A DNA stretch of 64,000 bases from an uncultured Olsenella sp. (GTDB lineage: Bacteria > Actinomycetota > Coriobacteriia > Coriobacteriales > Atopobiaceae). The stretch is from positions 53,536 to 117,535 of the forward strand of contig OMVT01000001.1 of assembly GCA_900314535.1 (NCBI GenBank), written 5' to 3'. The notes beneath the pieces are model-generated. The model made no database searches. It was not told where the DNA came from and saw only the letters and a list, made by a program, of their open reading frames with translations. The translations under genes and the position numbers were made by a program. This document shows, piece by piece, positions 8,271-17,092 of the stretch; position 1 is the stretch's first letter; every line of letters begins with the position of its first letter.

Positions 8271-9314
8271 CTAGAAGAGCGGTCCCTCTTCGACCATCAT
8301 CGGCTCGGTCTGGTAGCGCAGCGGCTCGAGCTCGTCGACCGTGTGGTAGCCGGAAGGAGCGGAAAGGACGGTCGGAATGCGCTGGACGATCGTGGCGCAG
8401 GTGTGCTCGACCGTAGCTGGCTTGTCTACATGGAAGACGGTGTCAGGCTCGCCGGAGATTTTCCAGTCGCAGAGGTCGCCGTCGTCCGGACCGTAGACCT
8501 TGCCGATCTGGGACGTCACGATATCGATGCCCTGATAGGTCTTGGTCGTGACGCGCGTGTTCATGCCGAGGACCTTGCCCTTGGGAACGATGCCGCCCAT
8601 CGTGTCCGAGTAGGTGTCCTTCTCTGCGATATAGGGGACATTCTCCTGGATGACCTCGGAAATCGTAAGGCCAAGCTCCTGGACGAGCGCCTCGTTGGAG
8701 TTCCAGACATAGGACGGGACGATCTCTGCAGGATGTGCGAGCGTCTGCTCGAACTCCTCAGGGGTGAGTCCTACGCCGTGCGCCTTTGCGAGTGCCATGC
8801 CGTACTCATCGACATTGTAGGAGACCGAACCCTCGATCTTGTCGATGCGGTTCACAGCACCGGCGAGAAGGCCGACGATGCGTACCCAGAAGACATCCTC
8901 CATGCCGGCACCGACCATCGTGGCGCCCGTGGACTTTGCGATGGAGTCGAGGCGGTTCGTGGAGGCAGAGGACGTGGTCCAGGGGAAGGTTGCCTCCTCG
9001 CAGGTCGTGACGACGGAGATGCCGCGGGACAGGCACTTCTCTGCCATCGGCTCGATATCGTCGACAAGGCTGAAGAGCGTGAGGATTGCGATATCCGGAG
9101 CGCAGGTGTCGAGCACTGCGTCTGCGTCGTCGGAGATCTTGACGCCGAGCTTCACCGGCAGCCCTGCGAAGTCTCCGGCATCCATGCCGATGACCTTGGG
9201 GTTCGTGTCGATGGCGCCGACAAGCTGTGCACCATGCTCATGCAGATAGCGGATGGTGTACTTTGCCATCTTTCCACAACCGTACTGGACGACCCTCACT
9301 GGCCTGCGACCCAT
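8271..9314 (-). CDS. Dihydrodipicolinate-reductase-fold dehydrogenase, 2,4-diaminopentanoate dehydrogenase-like
   Basis: NAD(P)-dependent oxidoreductase of 347 aa. The N-terminal Rossmann segment [18 protein letters not shown] is followed by [12 protein letters not shown], the layout of dihydrodipicolinate reductase and of 2,4-diaminopentanoate dehydrogenase (ornithine fermentation, Ord). [12 protein letters not shown] and [14 protein letters not shown] are conserved in the diaminopentanoate group. No other ornithine-fermentation genes lie nearby, so the substrate is uncertain. The frame is open to 9338, but the ATG at 9314 has GAGGAGG six bases upstream and begins directly at the Rossmann strand, so it is chosen. 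Confidence 0.72.
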   Translation of the reverse strand: MGRRPVRVVQYGCGKMAKYTIRYLHEHGAQLVGAIDTNPKVIGMDAGDFAGLPVKLGVKISDDADAVLDTCAPDIAILTLFSLVDDIEPMAEKCLSRGISVVTTCEEATFPWTTSSASTNRLDSIAKSTGATMVGAGMEDVFWVRIVGLLAGAVNRIDKIEGSVSYNVDEYGMALAKAHGVGLTPEEFEQTLAHPAEIVPSYVWNSNEALVQELGLTISEVIQENVPYIAEKDTYSDTMGGIVPKGKVLGMNTRVTTKTYQGIDIVTSQIGKVYGPDDGDLCDWKISGEPDTVFHVDKPATVEHTCATIVQRIPTVLSAPSGYHTVDELEPLRYQTEPMMVEEGPLF

Positions 9315-9436
9315 GGCAAACCTCCTCGGACGTGCCACCGCTTGGGGCAGCTGCTTGACGCTTTCTGCGCTTGCCTAGGTTATACCGCCTTTTACCTGCG
9401 GCGATACGGTCCGGTTTTTACAAAATGGTGAAGCGG

Positions 9437-10540
9437 CTATCCTCTGCTTCCATCTCTTGCGTCCGTGTGATGGAGGAAGTCCGTGGCAGAGCGGAAGGTA
9501 TAGGCGGGGCCGCAGGTGATGAGACGGTGCCAGGCTTCCGAGATGAGCTCGGGGATGTAGGCAGCGTTCGAGATGCCTTCGTCGGAAAGCCCCAGAACGC
9601 GGCAGAAGAGGCGCTTGGCGGAAGGGGAGATGTGCCTGTCGCCGAGCGCTATGGCAGGGTCGAGCCTCAGGAAGGAGCGCAGCAGGGCATCCTCGACACC
9701 GGGATAGTCCATGCCCACAGCTTCGACGGTGATGCCGGCATAGGTGAGGCAGCGCTTCGTCTGGGCAAAGAGCACAGATTCATCTTCGATATCGAGACGG
9801 TCGATGATGTCCTCCATATCGTTCCAGCGTTCCATGAGAAGGAGCGGATGCTTCTTTGCGAAGGCGAGGCTCTCGTTCGTTGTGTCCTCGCGGTAGCAGT
9901 AGTAGCACCTGTCGATATACGCGATGCTCGGCGTCTGGCAGAGCGTCTCGATCAGGAAGGGGTTGTCTGCCCAGCCGGCACCCGGTATCTCCATGAACCG
10001 GATCCGCTTCTCGTCGAGCCATTCCTTCCGATAGAGCGCAGACCAGATGGCAGGGTGGTGGAGCAGAAGCTCCTGTGCCTCTGCGATAGCGAAGGGCTGA
10101 TGCCTGGGATGCACGCGTCCCTTGTAGGCGCAGGGCACCTTCATCGTGTGTTCGGGGTCTTGGTCGAAGACGCGCCAGTAGGCTGACTTGATCACATCGA
10201 CGTGGCTCTCGAGGGTGTCTGCAAGGGCAAGAAGGTCTGCAAAGAACGCAGGCTCGATCCAATCGTCGGGCTCGACGATTGCGATGTAGTCGCCTTCGGC
10301 CATATCGATGCCGCGGTTGCATGTTGCACCGTAGCCTTCATTCTGCTTGTCTATGACCCTGATCCGGGGGTCTCTTGCTGCATGGGCCTGCATGACGGCG
10401 AGAGTGCCATCGGTCGAGCCGTCATTCAGCGCCAGGATTTCGATGTCGGGATAGGTCTGGCGCTCGATCGAGGAGAGTGCCGCATCAAGCGTGCGCTCGA
10501 CATTCATGCTCGGCACGATGACAGAAACCTTGTGATGCAT
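9437..10540 (-). CDS. Family 2 glycosyltransferase (WcaA-like)
   Basis: A 367-aa GT2 enzyme for envelope polysaccharide or teichoic-acid-type glycans. VSVIVPSMNVERTLDAALSS and LALNDGSTDGTLAVM are the donor-binding strands. GDYIAIVEPDDWIEP carries the DxD-type metal motif (EPDD). The C-terminal half contains YFxYR-like and aromatic-rich segments typical of the larger bacterial GT2 enzymes. Start ATG at 10540 with GAGGAGG just upstream. It is divergent from the next glycosyltransferase, so the two share the 10541-10697 promoter region. Confidence 0.88.
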   Translation of the reverse strand: MHHKVSVIVPSMNVERTLDAALSSIERQTYPDIEILALNDGSTDGTLAVMQAHAARDPRIRVIDKQNEGYGATCNRGIDMAEGDYIAIVEPDDWIEPAFFADLLALADTLESHVDVIKSAYWRVFDQDPEHTMKVPCAYKGRVHPRHQPFAIAEAQELLLHHPAIWSALYRKEWLDEKRIRFMEIPGAGWADNPFLIETLCQTPSIAYIDRCYYCYREDTTNESLAFAKKHPLLLMERWNDMEDIIDRLDIEDESVLFAQTKRCLTYAGITVEAVGMDYPGVEDALLRSFLRLDPAIALGDRHISPSAKRLFCRVLGLSDEGISNAAYIPELISEAWHRLITCGPAYTFRSATDFLHHTDARDGSRG

Positions 10541-10651
10541 GCATCCTCCTCAAGAAGGCGACAGATGCACTCATGATACGCCTTGCACGTGCAGGCTTAT
10601 GGATGCTCAGCTCCCAGAGGGCAGGCCTTCTTCCTGAATGCAGCTCCGGCG

Positions 10652-10657
10652 TATAAT
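10652..10657 (+). promoter_or_regulatory. -10 element upstream of a glycosyltransferase gene
   Basis: A perfect TATAAT stands 40 bases before the ATG at 10698. The -35 position is weak. The hexamer argues against the ATG at 10668, which would leave almost no leader. Confidence 0.45.
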
Positions 10658-10697
10658 GGGCTGACACATGACAGGAGCTGAGGAGTTGGGTATCTGC

Positions 10698-11684
10698 ATG
10701 GAGCGCCTTGCAATGGTGATCGTCACATACAAGCGTCAGGAGCTGCTCGAGCGGCTCTTTGCCTCCATCCTGAAGCTCACCGAAACCCCCTGGCGCATCG
10801 TCGTCGTGGACAATGAGAACTCGGAACGCACCTCTGGCATCGTGAAGCAGTTCGGGCAGGAGTGCACGGAGCTCTGGGGTACGACAGAGCCTGATGAAGA
10901 GGGTGGCACAGCGCGTGTCGTCTACTTCCCGCAGGCAGAGAACATCGGCGGTTCGGGTGGCTTCTCCCGCGGTGTCGGCAAGGCCTATGCCTTAGGCGCT
11001 TCCTGGTTCTGGGTCATGGACGACGATGTGAGCGTCCTTCCCGATGCGGTGACAGCCCTGGGCAAATGGTCCAAGCGCTTTGGCGCCATCCAGGGACAGC
11101 GCTACGATGCAGATGGCGGCCACTTCTACTGGCAGTACCGCTTCAATACCGCTCTTGCTATCTACAACCCCTTCTCTCCTTCAGGCTGGAAGCCGGGAGA
11201 GGAGTACAAGGAGTGCAATGCGCTCTGCTTCGAGGGAGGCTGCTTCAGCCGTGAGGTCGTCTCAAAGATCGGCCTTCCGGATGAGCGTTTCTTCATCTAT
11301 CTCGACGATGCGCTCTATGGTTACCTCGCAAGCAAGGTGACGACCGTGGCCTTGGTGCCGGACTACGTCGTGAAGCGCGAGCGCGAGGTGCAGAACCAGA
11401 GCATCGGATCCGTCCGCCAGCTCAACTCGACAAGCGACATGACGCGCTACTATATCACGAGGAACAGGGGCTATCTTGCCCGCTACTTCCAGCTCTATGG
11501 GGACTACAACCCCGTGGGCTATGCATTGGGCACACTCCTCAACTTTGCAAAGGAGCTCATCCGCCTGGGACTTGTGGACAGAGGCCACTTCTCCTCGAGC
11601 TGGGCGAGGCTCTGGGCCGGCTACAAGGATTCCAAGACGATTCTGCATGACAAGGACTGGAAGCCAATGCCGCCTCTGGCATAG
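10698..11684 (+). CDS. Family 2 glycosyltransferase, GlfT2-like (galactofuranosyl-type)
   Basis: A 328-aa glycosyltransferase with MVIVTYKRQELLERLFASI at the N-terminus, ENIGGSGGFSRGV, and the metal-binding WFWVMDDDVSVLPDAV. The segment FFIYLDDALYGYLASKV corresponds to the acceptor/base region of galactofuranosyltransferases such as GlfT2 and the rhamnosyltransferase RfbF group. The frame extends upstream to ATG 10668, but a TATAAT at 10652 and AGGAG at 10681 favour ATG 10698. It probably adds a sugar during envelope polysaccharide synthesis. The stop is 30 bp from the end of the convergent DNA glycosylase gene. Confidence 0.85.
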   Translation: MERLAMVIVTYKRQELLERLFASILKLTETPWRIVVVDNENSERTSGIVKQFGQECTELWGTTEPDEEGGTARVVYFPQAENIGGSGGFSRGVGKAYALGASWFWVMDDDVSVLPDAVTALGKWSKRFGAIQGQRYDADGGHFYWQYRFNTALAIYNPFSPSGWKPGEEYKECNALCFEGGCFSREVVSKIGLPDERFFIYLDDALYGYLASKVTTVALVPDYVVKREREVQNQSIGSVRQLNSTSDMTRYYITRNRGYLARYFQLYGDYNPVGYALGTLLNFAKELIRLGLVDRGHFSSSWARLWAGYKDSKTILHDKDWKPMPPLA

Positions 11685-11714
11685 TCTGAAACGGGCTCTC
11701 AGAAGCTCTGGGAG

Positions 11715-12518
11715 CTATTTCTGTTCCTTCTCTGCCTGTGCCGTCTTTCTCATCCAGGCAAAGATGTACTGCTGCTGTATTCCGCCGTATGCGGGGTCCC
11801 ATTCGATGCCGTAGCGCTCCTCTGCCTTCTTGATCCAGGTATCCCTCGGCACCGCTTCGAGGTATCCCAGCCCATAGAGGCAGATGCAGCTTGCGACCTT
11901 GGGGCCGATGCCGGGGATGCTCTCGAGCTCAGCCATCTCATCCTCGAGCGTGGCGCTCGAATCGTCGAGACAGACGGGGTGCCAATGGATGGACGCACGT
12001 GTCAGCGCTTCGAGATAGGGGAGACGGTAGCCGAGCTTCAGGCCCTTCGCATAGGATTCGTCAGCCAGAAGCTTCGCAAGCTGGCGGGGACGCGGAATCG
12101 TGCCATGCGCTGCGTCCATGAGCATGTCCACCGCATGCTGGATGCGCGGGATGTTCGAGTTCTGGGAGATCATGAACGAGACTGCGGTATCCCACCAGTC
12201 CTGGGAAAGCACGCGGATGCCTGAGCAGAGGCTCAGCTGCTCATCTGTGAGCGGAAGGCTCTGGAGGATTGCTCCATAGTCTTGGTCGAGCGCAAGGTAG
12301 TGCTTCCAGTATGCAAGCGCGGATGGCGCAGGGTTCGCGCCTGAAGGCGTGAGAATCGTGAACATCGATCCCTTCTGCGAGGTAATGCAGCGCTTCGTGC
12401 CGGAGGAGATGAGATAGCGGGCATCTGTGCGCCCGCGCTCAAGCTCATGCCAGGTGAAGACCTGGCCCGACGCTGCAATCTCCCTGAGCGAGAGATTGTC
12501 TGTCACAAACGTAGCCAC
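11715..12518 (-). CDS. ogg: 8-oxoguanine DNA glycosylase (OGG1/AlkA superfamily)
   Basis: Base-excision repair glycosylase/lyase of 267 aa, acting on oxidised purines. SGQVFTWHELERG near residue 20 matches the N-terminal GQxFxW block of 8-oxoguanine glycosylases. The helix-hairpin-helix SIPGIGPKVASCICLYGLG contains the Lys of OGG-type glycosylase/lyases, followed after ~15 residues by VPRDTWIKK with the catalytic Asp. ISQNSNIPRIQ is also typical. The frame runs up to TTG 12554, but GTG 12518 has AAAGGAGG five bases upstream, a far better start. Confidence 0.88.
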   Translation of the reverse strand: MATFVTDNLSLREIAASGQVFTWHELERGRTDARYLISSGTKRCITSQKGSMFTILTPSGANPAPSALAYWKHYLALDQDYGAILQSLPLTDEQLSLCSGIRVLSQDWWDTAVSFMISQNSNIPRIQHAVDMLMDAAHGTIPRPRQLAKLLADESYAKGLKLGYRLPYLEALTRASIHWHPVCLDDSSATLEDEMAELESIPGIGPKVASCICLYGLGYLEAVPRDTWIKKAEERYGIEWDPAYGGIQQQYIFAWMRKTAQAEKEQK

Positions 12519-12659
12519 GCTGGCCTCCTTTGCATCTGCTCCATCTTCTGCCAAGAGATTCCCGTGCGCAATGGGCGAGGATGCATGCGCGCCTGCCTGC
12601 CCTGAGTTGCTGCAAGATGAGTCTTTTCCCTATGCTTGTCCTCAAGAAAGGAGCTTTCC

Positions 12660-12914
12660 ATGGATGCTATCAGGGATACGACCATTGCCCGCGACCTTAT
12701 GGGTCGCCTCATCGTGCCTGAGGCAAAGTTTGCCCGCTATCGCCTCCGCGAGTATGAGGATGGAAGGATCCTGCTCGAGCCGCTCGACCCGAGCGAGAAG
12801 GTGGAGGCAGAAGAACGGGCCGGCATGCGTGCAGCCTTGGGCAGGCTCGGCCTCGGCACCGCCTCGGTGCCCTCTGCGGGCGCGGAAGGGGCAGCAGCTG
12901 CCAGCACGCAGTAA
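12660..12914 (+). CDS. Small conserved-looking protein of unknown function
   Basis: An 84-aa protein beginning MDAIRDTTIARDLMGRLIVPEAKFARYRLREYEDG in two adjacent blocks, with a helical, charged C-terminal half ending in an Ala/Gly/Ser-rich tail. The ATG at 12660 is preceded by AAAGGAG with a six-base spacer, strong support for translation. It contains no Cys and no membrane segment. The phrase DGRILLEPLDPSEKV resembles the edge of AbrB/SpoVT-type beta folds, but I cannot assign a family. A terminator follows immediately. Confidence 0.65.
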   Translation: MDAIRDTTIARDLMGRLIVPEAKFARYRLREYEDGRILLEPLDPSEKVEAEERAGMRAALGRLGLGTASVPSAGAEGAAAASTQ

Positions 12915-12921
12915 GAGAAAA

Positions 12922-12945
12922 GGAGGCCGCCCGAAGGCGGCCTCC
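12922..12945. terminator. Bidirectional terminator
   Basis: A 10-bp GC stem with a CGAA loop (arms 12922-12931 and 12936-12945) stands between the small plus-strand gene and the minus-strand nfnB gene. Confidence 0.8.
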
Positions 12946-12974
12946 CTGAGGTGCTTTTTGCTTGTGCGTCTGCC

Positions 12975-14387
12975 TTACTCGGCAAGCGGTGCAAGCTTCT
13001 TCGTGATGTCAGCTGCTGCAGACTTGCCGGCACCCATAGCAAGGATGACGGTAGCAGCGCCGGTCACGATGTCGCCGCCAGCCCAGATGCGAGGATCGGA
13101 CGTCTGGCCCGTAGCCTCGTCGGCGACGATGTAGCCCCACTTGTTGATCTTCTCGGGGCCGATGAGCTTTGCGATCGGGTTCGCGTTCGTGCCGATGGCA
13201 GAGATGCCCAGATCGCACGGCAGCTCGTCGATGGAGCCCTCGATGGGGACAGGACGGCGCCTGCCGGAAGCATCGGGCTCGCCGAGCTTCATGTTCTGGA
13301 CCTTGACGGCGCACACAGCGCCATCCTCGCCGGCGACGAACTCGATAGGAGAGGCGAGCTCGTGGATCTTGACGCCCTCGGCCTTTGCATGCTCGACCTC
13401 AGCGCGACGGGCAGGCATCTCAGCCTCGGTACGGCGGTAGCAGAGCGTGACCGTCTCGGCGCCCAGACGCAGTGCCGTACGGACGGAGTCCATTGCGACA
13501 TTGCCGCCGCCGAAGACGACGACGTTCTTTGCGCGCTTGGTCGGCGTGTCGTACTCGGGGAAGCGGTTGGCCTTCATGAGGTTGACACGCGTGAGGTACT
13601 CGTTCGCGAAGAAGACGTTCGGCAGGTTCTCGCCCGGGATGTTGAGCATCTTCGGCAGGCCTGCGCCCGTCGCGATGTAGAGGGCGTCGAAGCCCTGTGC
13701 GAAGAGCTCGTCAGCATCGGTGATGCGGCCGACGACAGCGTTGTACTCGAACTTGACGCCGAGCTTCTCGAGGCCGTCGATCTCGCGCTTCACGACTGCC
13801 TTGGGCAGACGGAACTCAGGGATGCCGTAGGCAAGGACGCCGCCGCCCGTGAAGAAGGCCTCGAAGACGGTGACATCGAAGCCGTTGCGGGCAAGCTCGC
13901 CGGCGCAGGTGATGCCGGAAGGACCAGCGCCGATGACAGCGACCTTCTTGCCGTTCTTCGGAGCCATCTTCGGCTCGGAAGCGAGCTCAGGCTGGTCGCC
14001 CAGGAAGCGCTCGAGCTGGCCGATAGCAACAGGCTCGCCCTTCTTGCCACGGATGCACTTGCCCTCGCACTGGTTCTCCTGCGGGCAGACGCGGCCGCAG
14101 ATGGCAGGGAGCATGGACTGCTCGTGGATGATGTCGAGGCCACGGCCGAACTCCTCGTTGCGGATGGCTTCGATGAAGGCAGGGATGTTGATGTTGACCG
14201 GGCAGCCATCGACGCAGAACGGCTTCTTGCAGTCGAGGCAGCGGTTTGCCTCGGCGAGAGCCATCTCCTTCGTGAAGCCCTTGTCGACAGGACGGAAGTC
14301 CTTTGCGCGCTCGACGGGATCCTCCTCGTTGGCAGGCGTGCGCGGAGACTTCATATCAGGAACATAGCGGCCATTTACCTGTGGCAT
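12975..14387 (-). CDS. nfnB: NADH-dependent ferredoxin:NADP+ oxidoreductase, large subunit NfnB (GltA-like)
   Basis: Large subunit (470 aa) of the electron-bifurcating transhydrogenase NfnAB, which couples reduced ferredoxin plus NADH to NADP+ reduction in fermenting anaerobes. The N-terminus has the Cys sets CLDCKKPFCVDGCP and CGRVCPQENQCEGKC for two [4Fe-4S] clusters. GAGPSGITCAGELARNG binds FAD, GGGNVAMDSVRTALRLGA binds NADP(H), and WAGGDIVTGAATV is the second FAD contact. The length matches NfnB (about 470 aa). Its ATG overlaps the nfnA stop by 13 bp, so the two are translationally coupled. An annotation as GltA-type glutamate synthase is the alternative, but the partner gene supports Nfn. 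Confidence 0.9.
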   Translation of the reverse strand: MPQVNGRYVPDMKSPRTPANEEDPVERAKDFRPVDKGFTKEMALAEANRCLDCKKPFCVDGCPVNINIPAFIEAIRNEEFGRGLDIIHEQSMLPAICGRVCPQENQCEGKCIRGKKGEPVAIGQLERFLGDQPELASEPKMAPKNGKKVAVIGAGPSGITCAGELARNGFDVTVFEAFFTGGGVLAYGIPEFRLPKAVVKREIDGLEKLGVKFEYNAVVGRITDADELFAQGFDALYIATGAGLPKMLNIPGENLPNVFFANEYLTRVNLMKANRFPEYDTPTKRAKNVVVFGGGNVAMDSVRTALRLGAETVTLCYRRTEAEMPARRAEVEHAKAEGVKIHELASPIEFVAGEDGAVCAVKVQNMKLGEPDASGRRRPVPIEGSIDELPCDLGISAIGTNANPIAKLIGPEKINKWGYIVADEATGQTSDPRIWAGGDIVTGAATVILAMGAGKSAAADITKKLAPLAE

Positions 14388-15217
14388 GCGCAGATCGCCT
14401 CCTCATAGGCGTGAAGTGCCTGGCCTTCCTCGGTACGGTATGCAGCCTGGCGTGCGCGCAGGTCGTTCCAGTTGACCTTGGAGGCATCGAAATCGGGACC
14501 GTCGACGCAGGCGAACTTCGTCTCGCCGCCGACCTCGACACGGCAGCAGCCGCACATGCCGGTGCCGTCGACCATGATCGGGTTCAGCGATGCGGTGATC
14601 GGGCAGTCATGCTTCACAGCCGTGAGCGTTGCGAACTTCATCATCGGCACAGGACCGACGCAGAAGATGTGGTCGATCTGGCCAGCCTCGAGCAGGCGCT
14701 CCTCCGGTGCCGTGACGACACCCTTCTCGCCGTAGGAGCCGTCATCCGTCGTGATGTGGATGTGGTCATCCGGCAGGATGGAGCGGAACTGGTCCTCGAG
14801 CAGGAGCAGGTCCTTCGTGCGGGCACCCATGATTGCATGGACGTCCTTGCCCTCCTTGACGAGCTTGCGGGCAATCGGGAATGCGATAGCGAGGCCAACG
14901 CCTCCGCCGATGACACCCCATTTGCCATCGCCGAACTCGCTCGGCTGGCCGAGCGGACCCGTGACATCCTCCAGCGAATCTCCAGCCTCATAGGTGGAGA
15001 GCATCTTCGTGGTCTTGCCGACCACCATGAAGATGAACTCGACCCAGCCCTCTTCGGGGTTCCAGTCCGCGAACGTGAACGGGACACGCTCGCCCGTCTC
15101 GTTGGCGCGCACCATCAGGAACTGGCCAGCATGTGCATGCTTTGCCATCTGCGGTGCCTCGATGCGGAACTTGAACACCTTCTCGGAGAACTGCGTCTTT
15201 TCGAGGATCTTGTACAT
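14375..15217 (-). CDS. nfnA: NADH-dependent ferredoxin:NADP+ oxidoreductase, small subunit NfnA
   Basis: Small subunit (280 aa) of NfnAB, a ferredoxin-NADP reductase-type flavoprotein. AGQFLMVRANETGERVPFTF is the FAD-binding beta-barrel, GGGVGLAIAFPIARKL the NAD(H) loop, and GTGMCGCCRVEVGGETKFACVDG supplies the four Cys of the [2Fe-2S] cluster near the C-terminus. The ATG at 15217 has GGAGAGGAG upstream and begins MYKILEK, the usual family start. It is the first gene of the nfnAB operon, the order seen in clostridia. Confidence 0.92.
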   Translation of the reverse strand: MYKILEKTQFSEKVFKFRIEAPQMAKHAHAGQFLMVRANETGERVPFTFADWNPEEGWVEFIFMVVGKTTKMLSTYEAGDSLEDVTGPLGQPSEFGDGKWGVIGGGVGLAIAFPIARKLVKEGKDVHAIMGARTKDLLLLEDQFRSILPDDHIHITTDDGSYGEKGVVTAPEERLLEAGQIDHIFCVGPVPMMKFATLTAVKHDCPITASLNPIMVDGTGMCGCCRVEVGGETKFACVDGPDFDASKVNWNDLRARQAAYRTEEGQALHAYEEAICACHR

Positions 15218-15386
15218 TGATGAACTCCTCTCCAAAAACGTCCATAGGATGGTCTGGGCCTCTTCCCTTGGGCCGTCCCATCAATTCACCAACATGCCCA
15301 TTGTAGCGGTCAGATAAGCATGTCTTCTGCATGATTTGCAGCAATCGGTGCCATATATGCAGAGCATGGCATCAATCCTGGGCACT

Positions 15387-15962
15387 TCATCCAAGCCGTG
15401 TGGACTCTGCTGCAAAGCCCTTCTGGATCACGCGCTCAACGACGTCTGCGGCGTCCTGTGCCTCGATTTCGAACGACTCGAGCTGGGTGCCCTTCAAGGG
15501 GCGCAGCGCATACTGCGCGACGCTCATGCGTCCGGGAGGCCTGCCCACGCCGAAGCGCAGACGGCAGAAGTCGCGGCTTCCCATCTTCTGGATGATGGAG
15601 CGCAGGCCGTTGTGCCCGTCGTGGCCGCCGCCGAACTTGAGCTGGAGCTTCGTGTCCGGCACATCGACATCGTCGTGCACGACGAGGAGCTCCTCCGGTG
15701 CGATCTTGAGCTGTCTCACGAGCTTCGAGATAGGTCCTCCGACCTCGTTCATGAAGGTCTGGGGACGCGCAAGGAAGACGTCCTTCCCGGCAATCTTCGT
15801 CTCTGCCACCATCATGCCTGCCTGGCTCTTCCAGTAGCGTGTTCCCGCATGTTCTGCGAGCACATCGATTGTGGCATAGCCGGCGTTATGGCGGGTCTTC
15901 TCGTATTCGGCGCCCGGGTTTCCGAGGCCGACGACGAGACGTATGTCTTTGGGTTCTGGCAT
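15387..15962 (-). CDS. pth: Peptidyl-tRNA hydrolase
   Basis: Pth releases peptides from prematurely dropped peptidyl-tRNAs. It is 191 aa, the normal size. VVGLGNPGAEYEKTRHNAGY contains the conserved Asn and the catalytic His, RPQTFMNEVGGPI the substrate-binding Asn, and VVHDDVDVP the catalytic-site Asp. GGGHDGHNGLRSI and RLRFGVGRP complete the family signature. The usual MNLSG reads MNEVGG here, a mild change. It stands alone between nfnA and a nitroreductase gene on the same strand. Confidence 0.96.
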   Translation of the reverse strand: MPEPKDIRLVVGLGNPGAEYEKTRHNAGYATIDVLAEHAGTRYWKSQAGMMVAETKIAGKDVFLARPQTFMNEVGGPISKLVRQLKIAPEELLVVHDDVDVPDTKLQLKFGGGHDGHNGLRSIIQKMGSRDFCRLRFGVGRPPGRMSVAQYALRPLKGTQLESFEIEAQDAADVVERVIQKGFAAESTRLG

Positions 15963-16071
15963 GGCAACCTTTCCGTTTCAGGGCCTCTCCATCATCTCAA
16001 GCATATCCTCCTTGCGGGAGGGAGAGCGAAGACTAAATGCTGCCGCGTTTCCTCCCCGCAAGGACAAAGCA

Positions 16072-16806
16072 TCAGAGGCCGTATTCAGGAAGGAAGCTCT
16101 TCCAGCTGTCTTCCCATCGGAAGCTGCCTCCTGCCGCTGCGGCTCCGATCTCGAAGTGGAGACGGACGATTCCCAAGTCCACTGCAGAGAAGGGGCCGCC
16201 CTTCGAGCGGATCGAGACAAAGGGGATGCCATCCTGTGTCGTGCGTCCTGCCCAGCCGATCTCGAAGCTCTGCTGGTTCATTGCGGTAGGTGCCTTGAGC
16301 GCCGCATCCACGCCTGCGCCGAACCAGGCAGGAACCTCGGTGCCTTCCGGGATAGAAGTCACGGTATCTGCACTTTTGGAGCGGTGGGCATGCCCTTTGC
16401 CTTCCCCATGGCCAAGCGCCACGACAAGCACGAGCCTGTCATCTGCCGAGGCCATCCTCTTCACGAGGCGGCGCTTGAATGTGCCGCCGACCCAGCAGCT
16501 GGAAAGGCCCAGCTCCTGTGCTGTGAGTACGATTCGCTCGCCGAAGTAGCCGCAGCGCTGCTCGAGAGAAGGGGCAGGCGTGCCGGCAAGGACAAGATAG
16601 TTCGAGACGTTGCGGAACTTGCCGTAGTGGGCAAGAAGTGAGCTGAAGGCTTCCGGCTCGTCGACGACAAGGCGCATATGGAGGTTTCCTGCCTCGTTCG
16701 AACGGGCGATCTCCTGGCCGAGGAGGGAGCGCTCCTCTGCTGTCAGCGGAGATGCGGTGTAGCTCCTGATGGAATGCCTTTCTTCCAGTGCGTCATGGAA
16801 ATCCAT
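16072..16806 (-). CDS. Nitroreductase family protein
   Basis: FMN-dependent nitroreductase-fold protein of 244 aa. ALEERHSIRSYTASPL at the N-terminus carries the Arg/Ser that contact FMN phosphate. Further conserved elements are NYLVLAG, GERIVLTAQELGLSSCWVGG and APTAMNQQSFEI. The distance between elements fits the single-domain family members that reduce flavins, quinones or nitroaromatics. The open frame extends far upstream to 17013, but the ATG at 16806 has AAAGGAG with a six-base spacer and begins right at the family start. The natural substrate is unknown. Confidence 0.85.
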   Translation of the reverse strand: MDFHDALEERHSIRSYTASPLTAEERSLLGQEIARSNEAGNLHMRLVVDEPEAFSSLLAHYGKFRNVSNYLVLAGTPAPSLEQRCGYFGERIVLTAQELGLSSCWVGGTFKRRLVKRMASADDRLVLVVALGHGEGKGHAHRSKSADTVTSIPEGTEVPAWFGAGVDAALKAPTAMNQQSFEIGWAGRTTQDGIPFVSIRSKGGPFSAVDLGIVRLHFEIGAAAAGGSFRWEDSWKSFLPEYGL

Positions 16807-17004
16807 GAAGCTCCTTTCTGTGCTGGTGGATGCTTTCTGTCTACCCGAAGCAGATGCGGCCTCCCGCTCTTCCCGCCATCTCCATGGAGTGTGCGGATGG
16901 GGACGGGCCGGCCATGAAATGGCCTGTACGCGACCGGCGTGGCCTGGGCGGCAGGCGGCGGGAAGTGCAGGTCTTCGTGCCATGCTTTGAAACGAAAGTG
17001 TCAT

Positions 17005-17020
17005 ATGTTTCATTGAACAT
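17005..17020. promoter_or_regulatory. Possible operator upstream of murR
   Basis: ATGTT and AACAT face each other across six bases in an AT-rich stretch (16990-17045) between the divergent nitroreductase and murR genes. A RpiR-type regulator often binds near its own gene, but this site is only suggestive. Confidence 0.3.
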
Positions 17021-17092
17021 GATTAAGACATAACATGTACATAAATCGCCGGATACCTTCTGGAAGCAGCCGGCTGCAACGATGGTTGGACA

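Noticed and set aside
12951..14408. 485-codon plus-strand frame opposite nfnB
   Set aside because: Shadow of nfnB; low-complexity Asp/Leu/Ala composition and no conserved motif.
16807..17013. Long N-terminal extension of the nitroreductase
   Set aside because: Arg/Pro-rich translated intergenic sequence; the ATG at 16806 has a strong ribosome site and begins at the family start.
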